The notes: generated from the letters alone by a model not told the origin. Positions 44,179 to 54,391 are shown, counted from the first letter of the stretch. The stretch: DNA of 64,000 nucleotides from Zobellia uliginosa (GCF_018860745.1 NZ_JAHKPY010000012.1:756096-820095), one strand, 5' to 3'. Program-made: numbers and translations.

Positions 44179-44216
44179 AATTTTAATTATCTTTAAAAAA
44201 TTCCTTCTTTGAGGCT

Positions 44217-44924
44217 ATGAATACCAAGGATTACCATACGTATGTCAATAAAATAATTTCCAGTAAATCTTTTGGCAATTCAACCACCTATGCCAATTTG
44301 CTCAGGTACCTCGTTCAATGCACTATAGAGGAAGACGTGCCAAAAGAAACCACAATTGCCACAGAAATATTTGGTAAAAAGGAATTTGACCCTTCTCAGA
44401 GTACACTCATTAGGGTTTACATTTATAATCTTAGAAAAAAACTGAGAACATACTACCAAAAGGAAGGGACAGAAGACCAGATTATTCTGCGCATCCCAAA
44501 GGGGAGTTATAAAGTAGAGTTTGACAGTAAAAAGAAAGAGCCCAAACCAGCAAAAAAAATCATAACCAAAAAACAGCTTCTATTTTTAGTCTCCTCAATT
44601 CTCTTTTTATCAATTATCGGAAATTGGTTTCTCTGGACAGTTAATAGGCAGCCAAACCCCTTTTCCGAATCTATCCTATGGACCGAAATTTTCAATTCAA
44701 AAAAACCAATGATATTGGTATTGGGGGACCTCTTTATTTATCGTGAAATTAATACCACTCTCCATAAAGAAAAGGTTATCCGTAATCCATTTATCAATTC
44801 AGAAACTCAACTCTACGACTCTCTTCCTTCCTCGTTGAAAAATGAGTATGAACCTATGGAGTATAGTTTTCTAATTAGAAATAGTACCGAATGGGTAAAG
44901 GACGTAAGTAAAGTTTTGACTTAA
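44217..44924 (+). pseudogene. Winged-helix membrane regulator, N-terminal part before in-frame stop
   Basis: The 235 codons give an OmpR-like winged helix (about 20-100, with T-L-I-R-V-Y-I-Y-N-L-R-K-K-L as recognition helix and I-P-K-G-S-Y-K-V-E-F as wing), a basic linker, one membrane helix (about 120-142) and the start of a periplasmic domain. The frame ends in TAA at 44922-44924. The next frame (44943-45401) is in the same phase and continues the domain without a gap. The gene is thus either a pseudogene by nonsense mutation or read through. It is divergent from the cytochrome-DUF1501 operon and probably regulates it. Confidence 0.7.
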
Positions 44925-44942
44925 AAAGATAAAGACTTTAAC

Positions 44943-45401
44943 GTGCGTACAATTTTACGTTTTAGCCCTAAAGAACTTCCTGAAAACGACTTTATGGTTG
45001 TTGGAATGGCGAAGACCTTAGGTATTTTCAAAGATTACATCTACAAGACCAGCATAAACTACAATGAGGATACAGATAATTTTAATTTCAAGAACACCTC
45101 AACCTTTTTTAAACCCAGTGGAGATGCCGAAACCTACCATAAGGATTACGCTTTAATTATAAAGGCGCCGGGACCAAACAACAATTCCATATATGTTTTT
45201 GCGGGTTTGTGGGATACCGGTGCATCACAGAGCCTGAAGAACTTTACCAACCCTATATTGGTCCAGCAATTGGAAAACCGAATGAAAGCCGACTTAGGAA
45301 AAATACCTGCTTATTTTGAGGTCTTTATGGAAGTAAACGGTATTGACAGAATGGAACTGAGTTCAAAGATTCTTCACGTGAAAGAATTGGAATTGGATTA
45401 A
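44943..45401 (+). pseudogene. C-terminal part of the interrupted regulator
   Basis: A 152-codon frame from a GTG, in the same phase as the upstream frame. Reading through the TAA adds K-D-K-D-F-N before it and gives one uninterrupted periplasmic domain with A-K-T-L-G-I-F-K-D-Y, Y-A-L-I-I-K-A-P-G-P-N and F-A-G-L-W-D-T-G-A. No membrane helix or signal peptide is present, so on its own it would be cytosolic and probably non-functional. Its end overlaps the convergent araA end by 4 nt. If expressed separately its role is unknown. Confidence 0.6.
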
Positions 45402-46903
45402 ATACCTTTTAAACCATAAGCCGCATCGTTCCAACGAAGTTCTTGCTTAAAGCGGTACAGGTCAGTTTTTTCATCAATCAGCAGAAATTCTAAATCCATT
45501 ATTTGTGCAAAATCCTCCAATGATTCTGCAGATATATTCTGACTATAACACGTATGATGTGCTCCGCCACCATAAATCCAAGCTGCAGCAGCTGTTTGAA
45601 GATCGGGTTTTGCCTTCCATAAAACTCTTGCCACGGGAAGGTTAGGCATATTTTCTTCTATTTCTATTGCTTCAACTTTATTGACCAGCATCCTAAATCT
45701 ATTACCCATATCCACAACCGATGCATTCAAAGCATTTCCTGAGCCAGCATTAAAGACCAAACGTACCGGGTCTTCTTTTCCGCCGATTCCCAATGGATGA
45801 ATTTTACACGAAACATCTCCTTTGGCAATAGACGGACAAATTTCCAACATATGAGAACCAAGAACAGCTGTATTTGCCGGGTCAAAGTGATAGGTATAAT
45901 CTTCCATAAAACTGTTCCCACCATCCAGACCTGCCCCCATAACTTTCATGGTACGCACAAGTGCTGCCGTCTTCCAGTCGCCTTCACCACCAAAACCATA
46001 ACCACTGGCCATAAGCCTTTGAGTGGCAATACCGGGTAACTGCTTCATACCATGTAAATCCTCAAAAGTATCGGTAAAAGCGGTATAACCACCTTCCTCA
46101 AGAAAAGTTCGCATGCCCAACTCTATCCGCGCAGCATCCCTTAAAGAATTCCGCATACTTCCATCAGATTTAATTTTAGCTGCCATAGTATATGAATCCT
46201 CGTATTCTTGAATCAACATGTTTACATGAGCAGGGGATACTCCATCAATATATTTAACCAAATCGCCTACGCCATATCCATTAACCTCGTAGCCGAACTT
46301 CATTTGAGCAGAAACTTTGTTTCCCTCTGTAACCGCTACTTGACGCATATTATCCCCAAAACGGGCTACTTTCATTTTTTTAGAATCAGCAACTGCAGAG
46401 ACCACACGACACCAGTCAGCTACCTGCTGAATAACAGTTTCATTGTGCCAATGACCTACAACCACCTTTCGATTCAACCGCATTCTGGAAGCCAAAAAAC
46501 CAAATTCCCTACCACCATGTGCGGATTGATTCAGGTTCATGAAATCCATATCAATCGCATTCCAAGGAATGTCCCGATTGTATTGGGTATGCAGATGCAA
46601 AAATGGTTTCTGAAGAGCCTGTAGGCCTGCAATCCACATTTTGGCAGGAGAGAAGGTATGCATCCATAATATAAGACCAACACAAGCATCAGTATTATTC
46701 GCCTCTTTACATAAAGTACTTATTTCTCCTGAAGTTTTTACTACAGGTTTAAAAATTACTTTAACAGGAATAGTTTTATTCGCATCGTAATGTTTAGCGA
46801 TTTCCTCTGAATGTTCCGCTACTTGAGTTAAAGTCTCTGGCCCATAAAGGTGTTGGCTTCCCGTTACAAACCAAACTTCATTATTACTTAAATCGATCAT
46901 CAT
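45398..46903 (-). CDS. araA: L-arabinose isomerase
   Basis: A 501-residue protein with the AraA pattern from start to end: [54 protein letters not shown], and the metal-binding [37 protein letters not shown]. It converts L-arabinose to L-ribulose. It is the last gene of the ara unit, 19 nt after the symporter gene. Confidence 0.96.
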   Translation of the reverse strand: MMIDLSNNEVWFVTGSQHLYGPETLTQVAEHSEEIAKHYDANKTIPVKVIFKPVVKTSGEISTLCKEANNTDACVGLILWMHTFSPAKMWIAGLQALQKPFLHLHTQYNRDIPWNAIDMDFMNLNQSAHGGREFGFLASRMRLNRKVVVGHWHNETVIQQVADWCRVVSAVADSKKMKVARFGDNMRQVAVTEGNKVSAQMKFGYEVNGYGVGDLVKYIDGVSPAHVNMLIQEYEDSYTMAAKIKSDGSMRNSLRDAARIELGMRTFLEEGGYTAFTDTFEDLHGMKQLPGIATQRLMASGYGFGGEGDWKTAALVRTMKVMGAGLDGGNSFMEDYTYHFDPANTAVLGSHMLEICPSIAKGDVSCKIHPLGIGGKEDPVRLVFNAGSGNALNASVVDMGNRFRMLVNKVEAIEIEENMPNLPVARVLWKAKPDLQTAAAAWIYGGGAHHTCYSQNISAESLEDFAQIMDLEFLLIDEKTDLYRFKQELRWNDAAYGLKGI

Positions 46904-46922
46904 TTTTACAATAAATTAGTCC

Positions 46923-48488
46923 TTATGAAAAATACACGTACATACCTATAACAATAGAACATATTACAAAACCTACGGGTTTTGCAAACTTCCATGGCGT
47001 AATATCTACCTGCTCAGTATATACTTCAACATATTCCGTCTCTCTTGGAAAGAATTTACCAATAATTAACATCAGCAGTATTACTAGAACAAACAAGATA
47101 CCCATGACATGTAAGAAGCTAACATTTGGCTTAATGATATATAGTGTGACTAAATACGTGACTACGGCAAAAACGATTCCAATATTTGCGGCAATACCAG
47201 GGATTTTTTTAGTTAAGTAACCTACTAAGATTATTGCTAAAATAGGCACGCTATAAGACCCATTTAATTCCTGTAGATAATTAAATATACCTCCTTCCAC
47301 CCCAAACAATAGCGGCGCTATTATCATGGAAATGATTGCAAGGAAAACACCAAATATCTTACCAGCCTTTACTACCTGCTTTTCCGTGGCTTTTTTATTA
47401 ATGTATTCCTTATAAAAGTCAAGTCCAAAAAGGGTAACCGAACTATTTAAAGCACTATTAAAAGAACTTAATATGGCTCCAAAAAGCACTGCTGCAAAAA
47501 AACCGATAAAGGCCGCAGGCAATACCTTTTTGACCACCATAGGGTAAGCCTGGTCCGGATTGGTCAATTCACCGTTAAATATTTGAAATGCAATAATTCC
47601 CGGCAATACTACAATTATAGGACCCAATATCTTTACAAAAGCCGCGAGACTTAATCCTATCTGACCTTCACGTAGATTCTTGGCACCAAGTGCTCGCTGA
47701 ATGATAGCCTGATTCGTTCCCCAGTAGTAAAAGTTAACGATAACCATACCAGTAAAAAGCGTCCAAAAAGGCACTGAAGAATCAGGTCCTCCTAAAATTT
47801 TAAATTTCTCTGGAAAGTTAGTAGTCAAAACATCCATACCATTTAGGAGGTTTCCATCCCCAACGTATAACAACCCAAATATAGGTATGAGCGAACCTCC
47901 AATAATCAAACCTATTGCATTAATCGAATCGGACACTGCAACTGCCTTTAGTCCTCCAAAAATTGCGTAGATACTTCCTATTATACCAATACCCCAAACG
48001 GTGACCCATAGTGCAGCTTCTTCGTTCATACCCATCGCCTCTGGCAAATCGAACATAGTATTGATTGCCAAAGCACCTGAATAAAGAACTGTAGGCAACA
48101 TTGAAATTGCATATCCTCCTAAAAATAAAAGAGACACTAAAGTCTTTGTAGATTTTCCGTAGCGTTTTTCAAGAAATTGAGGAATAGTAGCAATACCTCC
48201 TTTCAAATATCTAGGCAACAATACCAATGCAGTAAAAACCATGGCTATTGCAGCCAATACTTCGTAAGCCATAATGAGTATGCCCTCGCTATAAGCGATA
48301 CCGTTCATACCTACAATTTGTTCCGTAGAAAGATTTGTTAAAAGCAATGACCCAGCAATGACGGGGCCCGTAAGACTTCGTCCACCTAAAAAATAACCAT
48401 CCGAAGAGGTTTCATCCGTTTTTCTAGTTGATAAATATGCTATGATTGCTACTAGTAATGTAAACCCGATGAACGTTGCTATTCCCAT
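46923..48488 (-). CDS. Sodium/solute symporter (SSS family), probably arabinose
   Basis: A 521-residue membrane protein with about 14 helices and the SSS family signature: G-G-R-S-L-T-G-P-V-I-A-G-S-L-L-L-T-N-L-S-T-E-Q, Y-A-I-F-G-G-L-K-A-V-A-V-S-D, and Y-Y-W-G-T-N-Q-A-I-I-Q-R-A-L. It resembles sugar transporters of the SGLT type. Its location between araD and araA supports L-arabinose uptake. It has a 21-nt gap to araD. Confidence 0.88.
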   Translation of the reverse strand: MGIATFIGFTLLVAIIAYLSTRKTDETSSDGYFLGGRSLTGPVIAGSLLLTNLSTEQIVGMNGIAYSEGILIMAYEVLAAIAMVFTALVLLPRYLKGGIATIPQFLEKRYGKSTKTLVSLLFLGGYAISMLPTVLYSGALAINTMFDLPEAMGMNEEAALWVTVWGIGIIGSIYAIFGGLKAVAVSDSINAIGLIIGGSLIPIFGLLYVGDGNLLNGMDVLTTNFPEKFKILGGPDSSVPFWTLFTGMVIVNFYYWGTNQAIIQRALGAKNLREGQIGLSLAAFVKILGPIIVVLPGIIAFQIFNGELTNPDQAYPMVVKKVLPAAFIGFFAAVLFGAILSSFNSALNSSVTLFGLDFYKEYINKKATEKQVVKAGKIFGVFLAIISMIIAPLLFGVEGGIFNYLQELNGSYSVPILAIILVGYLTKKIPGIAANIGIVFAVVTYLVTLYIIKPNVSFLHVMGILFVLVILLMLIIGKFFPRETEYVEVYTEQVDITPWKFAKPVGFVICSIVIGMYVYFS

Positions 48489-48509
48489 AAAATATATTTC
48501 AAATAAAAC

Positions 48510-49214
48510 TTAGCACCCTTGTCCGTAATAAGCATCTTTACCATGCTTACGTTCAAAATGCTTCTTTTTCAAAGCCTCTTTTAACGTAACTGCGTTAGGA
48601 TTTATCTGCAAGGTTAGATGTGCCATTTTAGCTATTTCTTCACATACAGCACTATTATATACTGCTTTGGCAGCGGTTGCACCCCAAGTAAAAGGAGCAT
48701 GGCTACCGACCAGTATCATACCTATTTCGTTATAATCCAACCCTTTGTCTTTCAAACAATCAATTATCTGATACCCGGTCATATGCTCATAATCTCCCTC
48801 TATATATTCATCTTTCATAGGGGGAGCACATGGAATATCAGCAATCAAATGATCGGCATGAGTCGTTCCGAAGATAGGAATATCCTTAATAGCTTGTGCC
48901 CAAGCCGTACCATAAGTTGAGTGCGTATGAACTACTCCGCCTATTTTATCCCATTCTTTATAAAGAACGGCATGTGTTTTTGTGTCAGATGAGGGTCTCA
49001 TCTTACCTTCTACAATCTTTGCATCAAAATCACAAATCACAATATCCTCAACCTTTAATGTATTATAAGGTACGCCACTGGGCTTTATTGCAAAAACCCC
49101 GTTATCTCTATCTACGGCACTTGCGTTACCAAATGTAAACAATACCAGACCTAGTTCCGGAAGCTGCATGTTTGCCTCAAAGGCCTCTTCTTTTAATGAT
49201 GTATACTTACCCAT
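48510..49214 (-). CDS. araD: L-ribulose-5-phosphate 4-epimerase
   Basis: A 234-residue class II aldolase-fold enzyme with G-N-A-S-A-V-D-R, I-K-P-S-G-V-P-Y, D-T-K-T-H-A-V-L-Y, zinc ligands H-T-H-S-T-Y-G-T-A-W and T-H-A-D-H, and the downstream V-G-S-H-A-P-F-T-W-G. It turns L-ribulose-5-phosphate into D-xylulose-5-phosphate, feeding the pentose phosphate pathway. It overlaps araB by 8 nt, so the two are co-translated. Confidence 0.95.
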   Translation of the reverse strand: MGKYTSLKEEAFEANMQLPELGLVLFTFGNASAVDRDNGVFAIKPSGVPYNTLKVEDIVICDFDAKIVEGKMRPSSDTKTHAVLYKEWDKIGGVVHTHSTYGTAWAQAIKDIPIFGTTHADHLIADIPCAPPMKDEYIEGDYEHMTGYQIIDCLKDKGLDYNEIGMILVGSHAPFTWGATAAKAVYNSAVCEEIAKMAHLTLQINPNAVTLKEALKKKHFERKHGKDAYYGQGC

Positions 49215-50901
49215 TATTTCTGGTTTCGTTCATGATATGTTTCTCCATCGTATCGCCTAGCCTACTGTAGTTTTTATATACCTTTTCATAGGCTATTGCA
49301 TCGATTTTGTTCGGTTGATAAATAGTCTCAAAAGGGCTACCCATCTTCTCCATAGCTTCGGGAACATTGGTGTAGACCTCCGCAGCTACAGCACCAAAAA
49401 CTGCCGCACCTAATGCACAGGCCAGTTCTGACGCCACTACTTTAATAGGCATATTAAGTACATTGGCCATCATTTGCATTATAAACGGGGATTTCTTGGC
49501 CACTCCCCCCAAAGCTATAACCCCTTTAATTGGTATACCTTCGGATAGGAACCTATCTACTATCTTTTTTGCCCCGAAACAGGAAGCTTCCACTAAAGCT
49601 CTAAATATTTTAGGCGATGTACTCCCTAAATTTATACCTGCAATTACTCCTTTCAAATTCTGATTGGCATCTGGTGTTCTTCTTCCATTCATCCAATCTA
49701 GCGCCAACTCTCCCGAAGCACCAATAGGCTCTTTGCTAGCGGCATTGCTAAGTTCGGGAATCAGGTTTTTAAGTGCCTCTGCAATTAATTTTTCCTTGGT
49801 ATTTTCATCAATTAAAGAAGACTTAGATATCAGTTCTTGAATTGGCCATGCCAAAACCCTGCTGTACCAAGCATAAATATCCCCAAAAGCAGACTGACCG
49901 GCTTCCAACCCTAACATATGAGGAATGACGGAACCATCTACTTGTCCGCATATACCTTTTACCAATTTTTCTTCCCCTTCCATAGGAGCTACTAGAACAT
50001 CACAAGTAGAAGTCCCCATTATTTTTGTTAGATAGTATGGCTCAATCTTAGCCCCTACGGCGCCCATATGGGCATCAAAAGCCCCCACGGAAACAATAGT
50101 TTCCGCAGAAAGACCCAATCGCTCAGCCCATTCCGGACTTAAAGTACCCGCTGAGACATCTGAAGTATAGGTCTTATCAAAAAGACGTTCTCTTAGTCCG
50201 TCCAAAAGCGGATCTAATGCTACAAAAAAATCATTGGAAGGCAAACCACCAAAACTTTCGTGCCATAGCGCCTTATGTCCTGCAGCACATCGGCTACGTT
50301 TCATTTCACGAACATCGTTGCCCCCAGTTAATAAAAACGGAATCCAATCACAATGTTCGACCCAAGAATAGGCAGCTCTATACACCTTGTTATCTACTCT
50401 AGAAACATGAAGTATTTTACTCCAAAACCACTCTGAAGAATAAATTCCGCCTTCATATTGTGAATAATCGATATCCCATGTAGCACATAATTCATTAATT
50501 TCATTGGCTTCCCGGATGCCGGTATGGTCTTTCCAAAGCACGAACATTGCGTTCGGGTTCTCTTTGAAAGCATCCAAAAGTGCCAATGGAGTTCCATTAG
50601 CATCTACCGCAACGGGTGTACTTCCCGTAGTATCTACGCCTATGCTAACAATTTGTGCCACAACATCAGGACCTACTTCAGCAACAACGGACTTGACTGT
50701 AGATTCTATACCTTCTATATAGTCTAAAGGATGTTGGCGAAAACGATTTTCGGAAGGATCACAGTATTTGCCTTCTTTCCAACGCACATAATTATGTACC
50801 GCCGTGGAAAGCTCTTGACCTGTTTTTGTGTTGACCAAAACAGCTCGGACGGAATCCGAACCAAAATCCAAGCCCAGACTATAGGCGGTTTGTGACCTCA
50901 T
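49207..50901 (-). CDS. araB: L-ribulokinase
   Basis: The 564-residue FGGY-family kinase has G-L-D-F-G-S-D-S-V-R-A-V-L-V, V-S-I-G-V-D-T-T-G-S-T-P-V, L-W-K-D-H, G-A-F-D-A-H-M-G-A-V-G, K-I-M-G-T-S-T-C and A-L-G-G-V-A-K-K-S-P-F-I-M-Q, all typical of AraB. It phosphorylates L-ribulose with ATP. It starts the minus-strand ara unit (araB, araD, symporter, araA), with palindromic motifs between it and the regulator gene. Confidence 0.96.
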   Translation of the reverse strand: MRSQTAYSLGLDFGSDSVRAVLVNTKTGQELSTAVHNYVRWKEGKYCDPSENRFRQHPLDYIEGIESTVKSVVAEVGPDVVAQIVSIGVDTTGSTPVAVDANGTPLALLDAFKENPNAMFVLWKDHTGIREANEINELCATWDIDYSQYEGGIYSSEWFWSKILHVSRVDNKVYRAAYSWVEHCDWIPFLLTGGNDVREMKRSRCAAGHKALWHESFGGLPSNDFFVALDPLLDGLRERLFDKTYTSDVSAGTLSPEWAERLGLSAETIVSVGAFDAHMGAVGAKIEPYYLTKIMGTSTCDVLVAPMEGEEKLVKGICGQVDGSVIPHMLGLEAGQSAFGDIYAWYSRVLAWPIQELISKSSLIDENTKEKLIAEALKNLIPELSNAASKEPIGASGELALDWMNGRRTPDANQNLKGVIAGINLGSTSPKIFRALVEASCFGAKKIVDRFLSEGIPIKGVIALGGVAKKSPFIMQMMANVLNMPIKVVASELACALGAAVFGAVAAEVYTNVPEAMEKMGSPFETIYQPNKIDAIAYEKVYKNYSRLGDTMEKHIMNETRNNG

Positions 50902-50944
50902 ATGTAAAAACTTTAAATTTAAGGTAGCGTTTTAACAGAACCCT

Positions 50945-50979
50945 CTTGTAAAAGAAACTAATATAGAACTTTTTACAAG
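50945..50979 (-). promoter_or_regulatory. Inverted repeat upstream of araB
   Basis: CTTGTAAAA (50945-50953) and TTTTACAAG (50971-50979) are perfect 9-bp arms separated by 17 nt, in the araB promoter region. It is a candidate site of the adjacent Nudix-type regulator. Confidence 0.45.
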
Positions 50980-50995
50980 TGTTTCAAAAACACTT
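50977..50995 (-). promoter_or_regulatory. Palindrome between the regulator gene and araB
   Basis: AAGTGTTT-CAA-AAACACTT is perfect over 8-bp arms and lies between the stop of the regulator gene (51001) and araB. It may be an operator; with AT-rich flanks it could also help terminate the regulator transcript. Confidence 0.45.
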
Positions 50996-51000
50996 AATGC

Positions 51001-51681
51001 TTAAATTGTAAAGTTTTTTGTTTTATTGTATTTTTTCTCATTAAAACGGTATAAAAAGGCGCCCTTTTTAGATTCAGACATGTCTTTTTCATCCAATTTG
51101 ATTAAAAAATCCATCGTAGCAAGTTTCTTTCTAAAATTACGCTTATCCATTTCCTCCTGAAAAATACCTTCATATAGCTTTTGTAGTTGGGGCAAGGTAA
51201 ACTTATCAGGAAGAAGGTTAAAGACTATGGGGAAAGTACGTACTCTTCTCTGAAGCCTTCTTATGGCAGACTCTACCATTTCTTTGTGATCAAAAATCAA
51301 ATCCGGTAGCTCATCTATAGGAAACCATTTGGCACGAAATTCCTCAATAAGTTCCTTATTGTACTTGTCTTTAAGTATCAATGCGCTATAAGTTGTAGAC
51401 ACTACACGTTCATATGGATCACGTTTGGCCTTGCCAAAAGTACGGACCTGCTCCATATAAACATCTTCTAGACCTGATAGATCTTTCAAAACCCTATTCG
51501 CCGCATCATCTAAATCCTCGTGATTTCCAACAAACCCGCCCATAAGAGACCACCTATCTTTTTCCGGCTCAAAACCTCTATGTACAAGCAAAACTTCTAA
51601 CCTATTATCATTGAATCCAAAAATGATACAATCTACAGCAAGAGTAATTTGTTGTATATCCTTATATGTTCTATCCATCAT
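51001..51681 (-). CDS. AraR/NrtR-type Nudix-fold transcriptional regulator
   Basis: A 226-residue protein with an N-terminal Nudix domain (about 10-140) and a C-terminal winged helix (about 150-215, L-P-D-K-F-T-L-P-Q-L-Q-K-L-Y-E-G-I). The Nudix box begins G-G-F-V-G-N-H-E but continues R-V-L-K-D-L-S-G-L where active enzymes have R-E-x-x-E-E-x-G. The catalytic glutamates are absent, so it probably senses a ligand without hydrolysing it. NrtR-family AraR proteins of Bacteroides control arabinose genes and bind L-arabinose, fitting the ara operon directly downstream. The start could be either of two adjacent ATG codons. Confidence 0.88.
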   Translation of the reverse strand: MMDRTYKDIQQITLAVDCIIFGFNDNRLEVLLVHRGFEPEKDRWSLMGGFVGNHEDLDDAANRVLKDLSGLEDVYMEQVRTFGKAKRDPYERVVSTTYSALILKDKYNKELIEEFRAKWFPIDELPDLIFDHKEMVESAIRRLQRRVRTFPIVFNLLPDKFTLPQLQKLYEGIFQEEMDKRNFRKKLATMDFLIKLDEKDMSESKKGAFLYRFNEKKYNKTKNFTI

Positions 51682-52076
51682 AAATCTAGCTATCGTTAAA
51701 GGTTACGTCAAAAATACGTAAAGATTCCGGGTATAAGTGTATCCATAACATTTTCCGATATTTCTATTGACAATATCAACAATTGCCTTCTTTCATCGTC
51801 CTGAAACGACAAAAAATAGCACAAAATAGCACAAAACCATTTTATAAAATAGGAACATGATAACAATTTCACTGAATCGGTTTCGAAAACCTTAAAATGA
51901 ACGGTTTTTCATTGATTTTTTACCAAAAGCGAACTGTAAACTCTGTCCATCTCCAAATTTTCGACATGAGTCCGTTTTTTCTCTATGAAACACCCTCTAC
52001 CTATTTTAAGGAACTGTTTTTATGCGGTATATTGTGACCCCATACCAAAGCATACATTTTAATCAAACCTAACCAT
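51682..52076. other. Intergenic region upstream of the regulator and glycan locus
   Basis: About 395 bp between divergent genes. It contains TTACGT-CAAAAAT-ACGTAA (51703-51721) close to the regulator start, a tandem AATAGCACAAA repeat near 51815-51836, and an imperfect inverted repeat TATGC-GGTAT/ATACC-AAA-GCATA (52021-52054) 23 nt before the epimerase start. No gene was found. Confidence 0.4.
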
Positions 52077-53084
52077 ATGATTACTGAAAGTAAAAAAATT
52101 CTAATTACCGGAGTTGCAGGCTTTTTAGGCTCCAATTTTTTAGTTAAAACTTTAAATGAGGGACACCGAATTGTTGGAATAGACAATTTATCAATGGGAT
52201 CCCTTGACAATATTCAAGAGAGCCTTGACCACCAAAATTTTAAATTTATAAATGGTGATGTTTTAGATGAATCACTAATTGAACGACTAGATGATGACTT
52301 TGATGTTATCGTTCATTTAGCGGCCTTTAAAATACCAAGATACGGCAATGCAGTTGACACCTTAAAAATCAACTCCAAAGGAAGCGAAAACATGCTTGAA
52401 CTTGCCAAAAAACTGAAATGCAAATTTGTCTTAGCATCAACTTCCGATGTATATGGCATGAGCCCGGATATTCCTTTTAAGGAGGACGGAAACTGTCTTA
52501 TAGGTGATTCAAAAGTACCGCGTTGGGCGTATGCCGTTTCAAAATTGTTTGATGAACATTTAGCGTTAGCTTATATGGAAGATTTTGATTTTCCTGTGGT
52601 AATACTTAGGTTCTTTGGTTCTTACGGACCAAATCAAAATTTGTCTTGGTGGGGAGGCCCACAATCCGTGTTCATAGATTGTATATTGAACAACAAAGAA
52701 ATTCCTATTCATGGCGATGGACAGCAAACTAGAACCTTTACTTTTGTTAACGATACTGTAGAGGGTATTTACGCTGCCACAACAAAACCTGAAGCAAACG
52801 GAGAAATCTTTAATATTGGAGCGAATGAAGAAATTACAATTCTTGAGCTTGCTACTTTACTTAAAGAAATCTCTGACGAACCTACAACTTCACAAGTAAA
52901 ACTGATTCCTTATAACGAAATTTCTGCTGGAAGAAAATATCAAGACGTCATGAGACGCGTACCGGACAACACCAAAGCTGAACGTATTTTGGGTATAAAA
53001 GCACAAACTTCTCTTAAAGAAGGCCTGCGAATTACGTTTAATTGGCAGAAAAAGGTTACTTCAGAAAAATTAGAGGTATCATGA
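52077..53084 (+). CDS. NAD-dependent sugar-nucleotide epimerase/dehydratase
   Basis: A 335-residue extended SDR with I-T-G-V-A-G-F-L-G-S-N-F (about 10-21), D-V-I-V-H-L-A-A, A-S-T-S-D-V-Y-G and the catalytic tyrosine/lysine in R-W-A-Y-A-V-S-K. Then R-F-F-G-S-Y-G-P-N-Q and R-T-F-T-F-V-N-D-T follow. This is typical of UDP-glucose 4-epimerase and related enzymes that make or modify sugar nucleotides. It is the first gene of the glycan locus and is followed by the oxidoreductase gene with a 4-nt overlap. Confidence 0.9.
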   Translation: MITESKKILITGVAGFLGSNFLVKTLNEGHRIVGIDNLSMGSLDNIQESLDHQNFKFINGDVLDESLIERLDDDFDVIVHLAAFKIPRYGNAVDTLKINSKGSENMLELAKKLKCKFVLASTSDVYGMSPDIPFKEDGNCLIGDSKVPRWAYAVSKLFDEHLALAYMEDFDFPVVILRFFGSYGPNQNLSWWGGPQSVFIDCILNNKEIPIHGDGQQTRTFTFVNDTVEGIYAATTKPEANGEIFNIGANEEITILELATLLKEISDEPTTSQVKLIPYNEISAGRKYQDVMRRVPDNTKAERILGIKAQTSLKEGLRITFNWQKKVTSEKLEVS

Positions 53085-54391
53085 AAATAGGCATCGTGGG
53101 AGGCGGTTTCATGGGATTAACATTATCCCATGAAATTGCAAAAACCAATGCCAGCGTAAAAGTTTTTGAAAGTGCTGCCCATATGGGCGGTTTATCAACA
53201 CATAAAGATTACGGTCCTTTTGTTTGGGATAGATTTTATCACGTAATCTTACCTACCGATAATTATTTAATAGGCCTAATCGAAGATTTAGACCTTGGTG
53301 ATGAGTTGTGCTGGAGAAGATCTTATACGGGGTATTATGTTCAGAAAAAATTCTACTCAATTAGCAGCTCAAAAGAGTTTCTACTTTTTCCGGCTCTAAA
53401 TTTGTGGGACAAAGGGATGCTGGCTTTTACTATTTTCTATGGTTCCAAAATAAAAGATTGGAAAAAATTAGAGAAAATCACTGTAAAAGATTGGTTAATT
53501 AAAATGGGAGGAAGAGCCACTTATGAAAAATTTTGGTCTCCGTTACTTTTAGCCAAATTAGGTGAAAATCACGAGAAGGTTTCTGCCGTATTCATATGGA
53601 CATATATAAAGCGACTTTTTCAAGCCAGAAGTTCAGCTGCTCAGAAGGAGCATATGGGCTACTTAAAAGGTGGGTATAAGACCTTTTTTGACACATTACA
53701 AAGTAACTTGAGCAAGAAAGGTTCAGAGATAGCTCTTAATAGTGCCGTGCAAAGTGTTAAAGCTAATCCTGAGGGCGGTATTACTATAATATGTAATGAC
53801 AAAGAAGAATATTTTGACAAGGTTATTTTCACCTCGCCTTTAAATGTACTTAATAAGGTCGCAAACCAAAGTCTATTTGAATCCTCTAAACCCACTGCTC
53901 CAGTAGAATATCTTGGAGTTATTTGTTTAGTAATGATAACCAAAAAGTCTTTAACACCTTATTACGTGCTTAACATCGCCGATAAAGAAATTCCGTTTAC
54001 CGGTGTAATAGGAATGAGTTCCCTAGTTGATTTAGACCAGACAGCTAATGAGCATTTAACTTATTTTCCAAAATATGTTAGTGCAAATGACGCTTATTGG
54101 CAAAAATCCGATGAAGAACTGACTTCATTATTTTTAGAAGGCGTATCAAAGCTTTATCCTGATTTTGACGAAAACGATATTGTTTCTACCCATTTACACA
54201 AGGCGCTTAAAGTTCAGCCACTTCAAGTTTTGAATTATTCAGAAACAATTCCTGATGTGCAAACCAAGCATAAGGATTTTTACATCCTGAACACGTCTCA
54301 ATTTGTAAACGACACGCTAAACAACAATTCTGTCGTAAACCATGTGCAAAAATTCATGACCAAGTTTAAGACAGAATCTAATTTACACTAA
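53081..54391 (+). CDS. FAD-dependent oxidoreductase (protoporphyrinogen-oxidase-like)
   Basis: Starting at the ATG at 53081, which overlaps the epimerase stop codon (ATGA), gives 436 residues; the frame has an earlier ATG at 53042 that lies inside the epimerase. The protein begins M-K-I-G-I-V-G-G-G-F-M-G-L, the FAD-binding motif, and continues with amine-oxidase-like segments such as E-S-A-A-H-M-G-G-L-S. Such proteins occur in polysaccharide loci of Bacteroidota and resemble UDP-galactopyranose mutase and desaturase relatives. The exact reaction is unknown, but a sugar-linked redox step is likely. Confidence 0.83.
   Translation: MKIGIVGGGFMGLTLSHEIAKTNASVKVFESAAHMGGLSTHKDYGPFVWDRFYHVILPTDNYLIGLIEDLDLGDELCWRRSYTGYYVQKKFYSISSSKEFLLFPALNLWDKGMLAFTIFYGSKIKDWKKLEKITVKDWLIKMGGRATYEKFWSPLLLAKLGENHEKVSAVFIWTYIKRLFQARSSAAQKEHMGYLKGGYKTFFDTLQSNLSKKGSEIALNSAVQSVKANPEGGITIICNDKEEYFDKVIFTSPLNVLNKVANQSLFESSKPTAPVEYLGVICLVMITKKSLTPYYVLNIADKEIPFTGVIGMSSLVDLDQTANEHLTYFPKYVSANDAYWQKSDEELTSLFLEGVSKLYPDFDENDIVSTHLHKALKVQPLQVLNYSETIPDVQTKHKDFYILNTSQFVNDTLNNNSVVNHVQKFMTKFKTESNLH

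Noticed and set aside
51815..51836. Short tandem AATAGCACAAA repeat as a CRISPR or phase-variable element
   Set aside because: Only two copies without spacers; likely chance in AT-rich sequence.
53042..53080. Earlier ATG of the FAD oxidoreductase
   Set aside because: It would add 13 residues inside the epimerase gene before the FAD motif; the ATGA overlap start at 53081 is the usual arrangement.
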